Source: Cheiracanthium punctorium (taxonomy: Eukaryota > Arthropoda > Arachnida > Araneae > Cheiracanthiidae). From it: a stretch of 64,000 nucleotides of DNA. The notes under the pieces were generated by a model. It saw only the letters and a list, made by a program, of their open reading frames with translations, was not told where the DNA came from and ran no database searches. Below, piece after piece: positions 52,901 through 61,900 of the stretch. Location of the stretch: assembly GCA_038373885.1 (NCBI GenBank), contig JAWZYV010013186.1, positions 1 through 64,000 on the forward strand, given 5' to 3'. Numbering within the stretch: position 1 is the stretch's first letter; every line of letters begins with the position of its first letter. The translations under genes were made by a program, and so were the position numbers.

Positions 52901-55900
52901 GGAAAGTCTAGAAAAAGCTTGGAAAATGCAAAATGGGTTACGAAAATTCTCTGAAAGAATACATTTTCTGCTGAATAAAAATTTCTTGGCAGTTTTTTTT
53001 CCCCTTCGGATTCCAGAGTGAAAAATTCTGATAATTTATGCTTAGATAGAGGATGAATGATTCAGGATGTTTGTAGGGTATGTGATGCTTAAACCTGTTA
53101 CATTCTGTGGTGGGGTGTCTCTTGTGACAGAAGGATCAAAAGCTATCTGTTTATGACCAGTGATAAAATATAGAAATTTTCATTACTATCACTCCGTATA
53201 ATTCCAGATTTGGAGTGTAGTAGACCAAAAGATAAGAATTTGTCTGAAAATTAGACGTCTACATTTAATATAGCCATCTAGATGTATCGCATAAGTACCA
53301 CCTGTAGCACAAGTAGTATTGTTCAATATTGATTCAATCTTAACCAACCATTATCTTACTTGAAACACATAATAATTTTTTTTTCTATTTAACTTAAGTG
53401 CAGCAAAAATTACATTGCAGTTGAAAATTATTTTAAGAAAGTTATAGCAAAATATTTAAATATAAAAAGGGGATGGTGCTGTTGAGGAATTTCAAGAAGT
53501 GAAATGCATGCGTGTGTGGTCAGGAAATATTTTTAAGCAGCTCTCAAAAATCTGGAAATTGACTTTCAAAAATTTAGTAAACAACCTGTTTTTTTTTTTT
53601 TGGGGGGGGGGGGGGGAAGGACTGCCATTGTTTGCTATGCTAAATCACCTTTACTCTTTAAGCTTTTTTTTATATAGATATTTATTTATTGCAGTTTAAA
53701 GAGTTGCCTAATTTATTTTTAGGTGTTAGACCTGCTGTCTCGAATGAGTTTGGTGAAGTAGCTTTTAATGCTGCTTTTCCACCCGTGCCTACTGCTGATT
53801 CTGGAGTTCGTAAGTGATGCCTTCTTTCCTTCTATTATGGGATTTCTATCATTTCATGTCAAACTGATGTGGAGTTTCTCACTGGTTGGAGAAAACCTGT
53901 AACTCGGAATTTCTACAGGTGTGGAAAGTCAGAAAACTGAATTTTAGTCAGAGAAAATCAAGGGAATAGTAAAAAGGTCATGGTAAATCCATAACATGGA
54001 AAAACTATAAAGTAGTATAAAATATAAGGTTTTGCGATTTTGTTTAAGGCAAAGCTACTAGACAGGGTCAACCAAAGCCTCCATCCCTCCCCACTAGAGA
54101 TGAGTTCGGGCTCATTTTTTGAAGCCCGAGCCCGAGGACTTTTAATCCGAGCCCGCCCGAGCAATATTATTTAAGTAGGAGCCCGAGCCCAAAATTTCAG
54201 CTAAAGATAAAAAAAATTCAATTACTTCATTGATAGCATACAATAAATTTTGCTGTTTGTGCAAATTAAAGACAAATATAGTTGCAAACTCCCAATGCAC
54301 TTTCTATGTATCCATCCTTTATAAAAAAAAATGTCGGATCTCATGACTAACTAAGGAATATAAACGCCGTTCTAAAATATCCACAGAGCTATACATATTT
54401 TAGAAAGTAATTCTATCAACCTTTCGAGTTATTAGGCAAGTTGGAATGTTTAGGCTGATAATTTTATTTTTTACCAACTATGCAAAAAATTCCAGAGCTG
54501 GGAATTGAACCCAGCACATTATGCGGCAGCCCTGGGTTCGATTCCCAGCTCTGGAATTTTTCGCATAGTTGGTAAAAAATAAAATTATCAGCTTAAACAC
54601 TCAAACTTGCCTTAATACCCACAGAGCTTTACGCACCGTCTAGGCACCCATGCCACTATTTTTATTTATTTATTTTTTATAAGTACTTTTATTTTCCTCA
54701 TGAATCACTTTTTAAAATCTGTTTCAAGCAGTATGTTCAATAAAGGAGAAATTTTTCACAAGCCCGAACCTGTCTCATCTCCCCACTCCCCAAAAAGCGT
54801 TCCTCTATCCCCCAAGAAACTCATGTTGTAACTTACTTCATCTTTTTACATTATTATAGTTGTGATACAAAGAGAAAAAAATAGTCTAATGAAACAGTAC
54901 AGTTAATAAACTACTCTTTTAACTAATTTATTCATAGTATGCAGCCTACATTCAAAGTAACAAAATCATATGTAAGTTTCCAAATCAAAATCACACAACT
55001 CTACATATTCTTTTAATTTTTCCTTATTATTAAGATATTTGTGCATTTTTACTAGTTACTGAACATTTTCACAGCCCAATCTTTTTTGCAATTTCAACCG
55101 TATTAATCCAAAGGTTGAAAACTATTGATGAGGAATGAACTGGGCAACTAGTCAAACCTACTTAAAAGTTACAGAAAATCTTAAAGTTCACATTTGTTGA
55201 ATGCTTTCCCAAAACACTCCATCACTGGGCATAGATAAAGTTCTTTATTACATCATCACAAACATTGGTTGATATATCTGTCATAGCTACCAAGTGTTCC
55301 GTTTTATACGGATTCGTTCCGTTTTTTGATCTTTGTTCCGTAAATACGTTTTTAAGCCAAAATGTTCCATTTTTCAGCTTCTGTGTAAGGATTTTTAAAA
55401 ATTAAAAGAAAAAAGGAAGAACATGTACATTTTTAGCTTTTGGTAAATCATTCATCCTTGTAAATAAGGCAATAAATTTAATTGAATGATATTTATCTTA
55501 TTCTTTCAAGTATTTAATACATTAAGCACTTGAGTCTTGTAGAAATAAGTTAAGAATAATTTATTTTTATAAATTAATGATTATATAGGCACATCATCTC
55601 TCTACACATGATAATTTAATTCTGTTAATGTAAGATTTTTAATTGTATATTTAATCATACATTTAATGACCACGCACTGTGTTCCTTATTTCTGATTTTA
55701 TGACCACGTGTTGTGTTCCTTAATCTTTTCTTGGAAGGTTGGCAGCTATGTATCTGTGTATCCTTAATTTTAAAAGCTAGAAACAGTACAGTTAATAAAC
55801 TACAATGGCACAAACTATTCAGGGTGTTTGCTTGTCAACCAAGACTCAGCATGATTTTCTTGATCAGAAAGGTTTACATATTTTGGATTCTAATTATGTT

Positions 55901-58900
55901 TGCAAGATAATGAATTGACAGAATAGCTTCCCTCATCACCCTCGTTAAATTTTGTCTTCATACACTTTAAGGTAGTTTAAATTTTATTGTTACACTAAAG
56001 TTAGATATTAGATATTTGTAAATGTCTGCTTTTCCTACCGAAACTTTGAGACATTTTTGTTTCTACAGCTTTTGATCCATTTGGGGAAATGTTGCAGCCC
56101 CAGTCTTCAACGAGCCCTACTTCTACTCCAGTTCCTGATGAGTCTGAATCTAAGTCATCTCCAACGTCTGCCAAACTCATAACGTCTGATTTGGATTCGA
56201 GCTTACAAACTCTAGTCCAAAACTTAGACATCAACGGACCAAAGAAACCAGCAAAGTAAGGACACTGGAAATTTATCTCTGAAACATATTTACTTTTTGC
56301 TTACACCTGTCTATAATAATAATAATTTTAACTTAATTGTTTTCCTCTTCCCTTTTCCTGAGGAGAGAATCCTAGCTATGTAATTTGTTTCATTTATATT
56401 CTGAAGTTAAAACAATATACTTTTAATTAGAGCTTCAAAGTAATTTTAAAACTTTGCTGATAAAATTACTTTGGATTTTGATGTTGATCAGTGATAGAAT
56501 TATGTGCATTGCATATTTAAAGGATTATTTTCTAATACAGTCAAGTCTCTTTATAATGAAATTCAAGGGACCCAGAAAAAACTTCGTAATAAAGAAATTT
56601 CGTTAGTGCTGGGTTAACAATGGTGTTAGATCAGCTCTTTCTCCATCAGGTGAAATGATTTCTTCCTGTGACAGAGTATTGTATGGAAACGTGATTCATT
56701 TTGAGGCTAGGAAACAGTTTTTTATGGTGAAAGCCCAAACATCTTGCCATGCCTAATTATTGTAGATTTATTGTGCCTAAGGCATTGATTTTAGTTTCTT
56801 TTCCATCATCATCATTCAAAATGATCGTTGCACACACTGCTGGAGCCATTGTCTGTATTTTGCCATCAACAATCTGATAATTCATTGATCTAAGGTTTGT
56901 AATTTTGCAGTAGTATTCGGGCAAGCAAAGCACGTGCCCTACACATAATGTCGAGGGACGTGCCAAAATTAAATTTTGCTCCAGGTGATGTAAACTAGTT
57001 GCAGAGACAATTACTATTAACAAATTCATGGATGGAGTATGCACATAGCATATTCTAAAGTAAAAATAGCCATGTTTCTTTAAGTTATGAAAGAAAAATG
57101 TTTTAAAATGAATGGCTTAATAAACAAAGTTGTCCCCCCCTCTCTACCTCTGCCTAACGATATGCTTATGTCTTAACTTAGCATTAAAGTACTTTTAAAC
57201 AGTCTATGAGAAGTAGGGGAGAAAGAATTTTCTCAATTTAACACTATTTTAAAACTGAAATTTGGAACTGGATTAAGGTAAAAACTGCTAAACTAATGCA
57301 TTGTGTACAAAATGGAAGTACTCAGTTTGCAAACCTGCATGAAGAAAACATTTTGAATTTTCGGTAATGTATGATAAGTAACAAATTGTTCATCCACCAG
57401 TGCTGAAGTAATTTCCTCTGTTTCAAAAGCAATTCTGAAACAGAACCAAATGCTGGATAGAAAGTTGAGAAACTTTCAGTATCTGAAGAAATTTCTATAA
57501 GAGATTAATATTTTAAAGTCCTAGAGACACAAGACTGTAACTGAAGGAGAATTATTAACTGTTCACAGGCTGCAAGAAAAGTTATTTTTGAGAGATTGCA
57601 AATTCTAAAACAAACCAAAATCAATATATTGTTTAACAAACTAACTTTAATAATTTTGGTAATTTCAATTTTTTTCTTTTGTAAACAAATAAATTGCATA
57701 TTTTTGTTTTTTAAAGTAATATTTGCAATTAAAAATTATTTTTAAGCATTATATTTAAATGTTCGAGCTATATTTTAATATTTTTACTAGGGAAGTTGAA
57801 TGATATAAGTGAATGATCTACATAACGCAAGATTCTATGTAATTCAAGAACCTTGTGTTTCAAGGTTTGCGTTAAAGATCTTCCACAGTAATACTAATTT
57901 TTTATATATTGATCACAAATGTAGACAAATGTGTCACACTCACACACACACAATTTACACATTTCTACTATTGCCAATATATAGTGTTATTTCTTAGTTT
58001 TGGGGGGCAGTTGCACGTGCCTCCCCTGAACTTTGTTTCAAAGTCTTTTGATCTTCAGCATTCATGCGAAAATTCATAAGAAATTTCCCTTTTCTGCTTT
58101 TAAATTTGATGCATACCCCTTCCTAATTTTTAGTATGATCTCTCCCTCCCCATTTTTCAAAACATTGACACGTCCCTGGCATCCAGGGCCTGATTACTGA
58201 AAAGGCCCGGGAAGCTTGAGCTTACCCTCACAATTTGAAGGGGGGCCTGAAAATGACTGAAAAACTGCTATAAGAATTCAAAATTTTGTTTTTAAATGAT
58301 CTTTTAAGTTATTGTACACATTTTTAATGAAGAGAAGTGGTGCTTTTCAGAAGTCTTGATACTTCATATCGCAACATTTATAAATTAGTTGTTTGCGATG
58401 TCATTGCCTGGGACAACTGCTGCAGTTGAGTTTTTTCCTATTATGGGGAATATTTGGGCAGCAGAGAGGGGTAAACTTTTAATATGTAATGTTAAATATC
58501 TTCTAAATGTCAAAATTAATTCTCAACTTCTGTGTTGTGATTTTTATGATGTCATCAAAACAAACAAAGAATTCTTGAAAAAAGCCATGTCTAATGAAAA
58601 ATAGGACTCAATTAAGTTTAATGTTCCAGTAAGGTAATGTTTTTAGTTATTTGTATTAAAGTAATTTACAAAAATACTGTAAAATCCCGTTACACTATTA
58701 TGAAGATTAATGAATAAAATATTTTTATGAAACGAAAATTTCAAATGAATGAATAAAATGTTTTTATCAAAAGAAATCATTAGAACTAATTAAATCAATA
58801 ACATTTATTTTTTATGAATGAAATATTTGTATGAAAGAAAATCATTAAAACTTTAATTTTCCCAAACAAAAAGGGGATGGGGGGGGGGCGAAATGAGACT

Positions 58901-61900
58901 GAGCTTCCCCTCACTTCAGAGGTTAGTCGGGCCCTGCTGGCATCAGCTGTCTTTTGTGTTTAGTCTTTGCTGATTTTGGTCATACTTTGACAAACAGTCT
59001 AGCTGCCTATAGGAAACACAGGCAAACACTGAAGCTCTTGATTGATATCGATCTCTCATTTAGTACATAAAATGTAACTCTTTTTTTTTGTGTGTGTGTG
59101 TACTATGAATGAATGCCAAAAAATGAGCTTTTTTATTAGTAGGAGACACTGTGATGTATTTTTGTCTCTAGTTGCTATGTGAGTTTTTATCTTTTGTAAT
59201 ATGTGCAGTTAAGTTTACACTTTACTTCTGAAGCTGTAACCAGCCATGTTTAGACTTACAATGTTAATTTTCAGATCTAATTTCATTTATTTATAAAGCT
59301 GGAATTCTTTATTTCTATATTCTTTATTTCCTTTGACAGACCAGGTGGCGGTCATCAGTGGGGTTCACCTAAGCAATCTGCAAGGACAGGTGGTACAAAT
59401 TGGAGTCCAAATGTGCCGGTCTCAAACTATGCACCACCTCAAAATATGCATGGAATGGTACGTTTGCATGCAATTTTTATTGAACCTCCCAATCAGGGTT
59501 TGTACAAGCCATGAAAAGTTTTGGAACTCTAAAATGTTTTTAAGAAATCTGTTTATGGTCAAATTTAATTCTGTTTAAAAAGAAATTTACTTAAAAATTT
59601 AAAGTTTGAGCTTAACACTTTGATTCATAGATAAAATTTTTATGTCATGTCTGTCTTATCTTGTGTGAATTAGTAAAATAAGACATTTCTGAGTGGGAAA
59701 ACAGCAGTAGTGCATTATTAACTCTTTGAGGCGCAACTCTTTCCCAATACTTGAAAAAGGGAAGCCGTGGTCATTGCTCGACTAAACTACCAGCAAGATG
59801 GAGGACGATCGAAACATTCATCGCGTGCCACAGATCGAGAGACCCTTTTTTGACGACAGCTGGCTGTGCCGCACAGCCAGCTGTCGTCAAAAAAGGGTCT
59901 CTCGATCTGTGGCACACAATGAATGTTTCGATCGTCCTCCATCTTGCTGGTAGTTTAGTCGAGCAATGGCCACGGCTTCCCTTTTTTCATCATTGGGACA
60001 ATCTATCCAGCTGTTCTTGCATGCTTCCATTTTTCAGCAGATGTCAGTGCTGTTAAAAGTTATCCTGACCATTTTTTGACGGGAAACAACGTGCTAAAAA
60101 GTAAAGGATTCCCGTGGAGCTATGTCACCCGTCACTATTTTATAGATATCAAATCTGTTCTTCGTGACTGGCAACAGTCAAAACATCAGAGTTTGGTGTT
60201 CCCAGAGTGGGGACACTGCACATTAAAGGGTTAAAAACATCAAAAGTTACTGTTTAAAAAACTGTTAAAAACTATATTTTGGCCATCATCTTGGTTGTTC
60301 TGTCAGCATCGGGTTCTTTACCATTGATGCATTCGAGGAGGGCGTGCCTGCTGTCATTAATGGATGTGTGCATCATGTCGTTGATGTTACCATCTGTAGT
60401 TAATATTTCAAGGAATTCTCTCGAAAGAATGCATAGGTCTTATTCCTATAATTTGCATCAACATGACAAACACATGTCCATTGACGGCAGTTGGAATGCC
60501 CTCCTTGAGTGCAGCAATGCTAAAGAGCCAGATGCAGACAGAACAACCTGATGATGGCAAAAATATACATAGTTTTTTAAGTTTTTTAAACAGTAATTTT
60601 TAATATTTTTAACTAATGTCATAGGATTGTATTATATTATTTTACTTTTTAATTTTATTTAATCTAAGCCTCATATGCCAGTTCTTGTGAGCCTGAACTT
60701 CCAGTTGTGGCACAAATAAAGTGGTACTCGATCCTGTTTGGGAAAGCCAGTACTAACTCCAGGTAGTAAAATGCCAAAATGAAACTTGTTGCCTTCATCC
60801 AAGAAGTGGTATTTTTTAAATTCTCAAATCACTATTCTTGCGATGTTGCTTAAAATTAAGCAAACATCAGATGGTCTTAACTGTAAGTGATGAAGGGGAA
60901 TTTCTAGACCTAAGTCTCCACCCTTGAAATCAGATGCAGATCTTTTTCCACTCGGTTTTATCCAAGTACCGTAGGATTACTTTTGTCCGTCAGTGAAACC
61001 AAAGCTTTCACAATGTATTTGTTCAGGTGTGTGGACTGTATTTTACATCTATCAAGTCAGCTGATCAGTATAAGAAAAGCATGCATGATAATGCTGTACG
61101 AAGTTTCTCAACCATAGTGCGTCCAGTGCGCATAGTGGCTCTGTGTGCTAATGAATTGATGATCATCATACAAAGTTTAAATGATGATAATGATGTTGAA
61201 TGGCTCGATGAAGAAGAGGTGGAAAAACGAGGTCCTGTAATCGGCAATATTCTGGCCCACAATGCCACTGGAAACGTAATAGAAAATATAAGCGTATGGA
61301 TCCAAGGATCATGGGCATTAGACGAGAAATGGGATCGGCAAACAGCATAACATTTCTGTTTCTTATCAACATTATTTGAATCTAGTTAAATTATAACTTT
61401 CCTGTTTTATTTAACTAGATTCCATTCAATAAATAACGATATATTTAAATCATTTTGTATTCTGTCAAACCTGAGGATTAATATTGCAATTTATTGGTTA
61501 GTGCTTTTTTCTGCCAAATAGTACTGACGCACAAAACGTCATAAAATCTTACATAAGCAAAAAGGGGGGGGGTCCCTAACACTTGCTTATTTTTTCTTAC
61601 AAGGGGTGTGTGCAAAATGACTAAAAATATGCTTGTGTAATTCTTAAATGGCTATCTAAATCAGTTTCTAATTATTTTAAAACTAAAATAAAACATTTTG
61701 TTTATACAATAAAACAGATAAGTATTTCCACCCCCCCCCCCAAATAGTATATTTATTGATCTGCGTCTTTTTTTAATCCTGAAATTTTAAAAATAGGAGA
61801 AATTGCTGCATTTATATTTTATTTTAGTGCATTATCTTCTTTTTTTTGCCAAAATTTTTTATTAAGAAAAAGTTTTCTTATTTTCTGGCAGCTAATAAAA

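Larger units (their letters stand above)
52192..53722 (+). other. PICALM: intron 12
   Basis: 1.5 kb, almost entirely repeats: a 358-bp tandem duplication and then a copy of the dispersed family seen in intron 1. A T-run followed by a 15-base G-run lies at 53589-53616. Acceptor TTTTTAG. Confidence 0.85.
53810..56068 (+). other. PICALM: intron 13
   Basis: 2.3 kb. A hAT-like element with a nested long palindrome occupies 54096-54779. The stretch 54800-56060 shows nothing identifiable apart from an unassigned motif cluster (GTTCCGTTTT repeats near 55300). Confidence 0.85.
56256..59339 (+). other. PICALM: intron 14
   Basis: 3.1 kb. A pogo-like terminus (ACAGTCAAGTCTCTTTATAA) lies near 56540 with no visible partner. 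It also has an unassigned minus-strand ORF, a CA run near 57938 and a hAT-like element. Confidence 0.85.

Noticed and set aside
54532..54560. A functional tRNA gene suggested by GGGTTCGATTCCCAGC.
   Set aside because: There is no complete cloverleaf or acceptor stem; the T-arm-like motif is part of a long palindrome.
59751..60056. 101-codon plus-strand ORF.
   Set aside because: It lies across the hairpin arms of the piggyBac-like MITE; its two halves are the translations of inverted copies, not a conserved protein.
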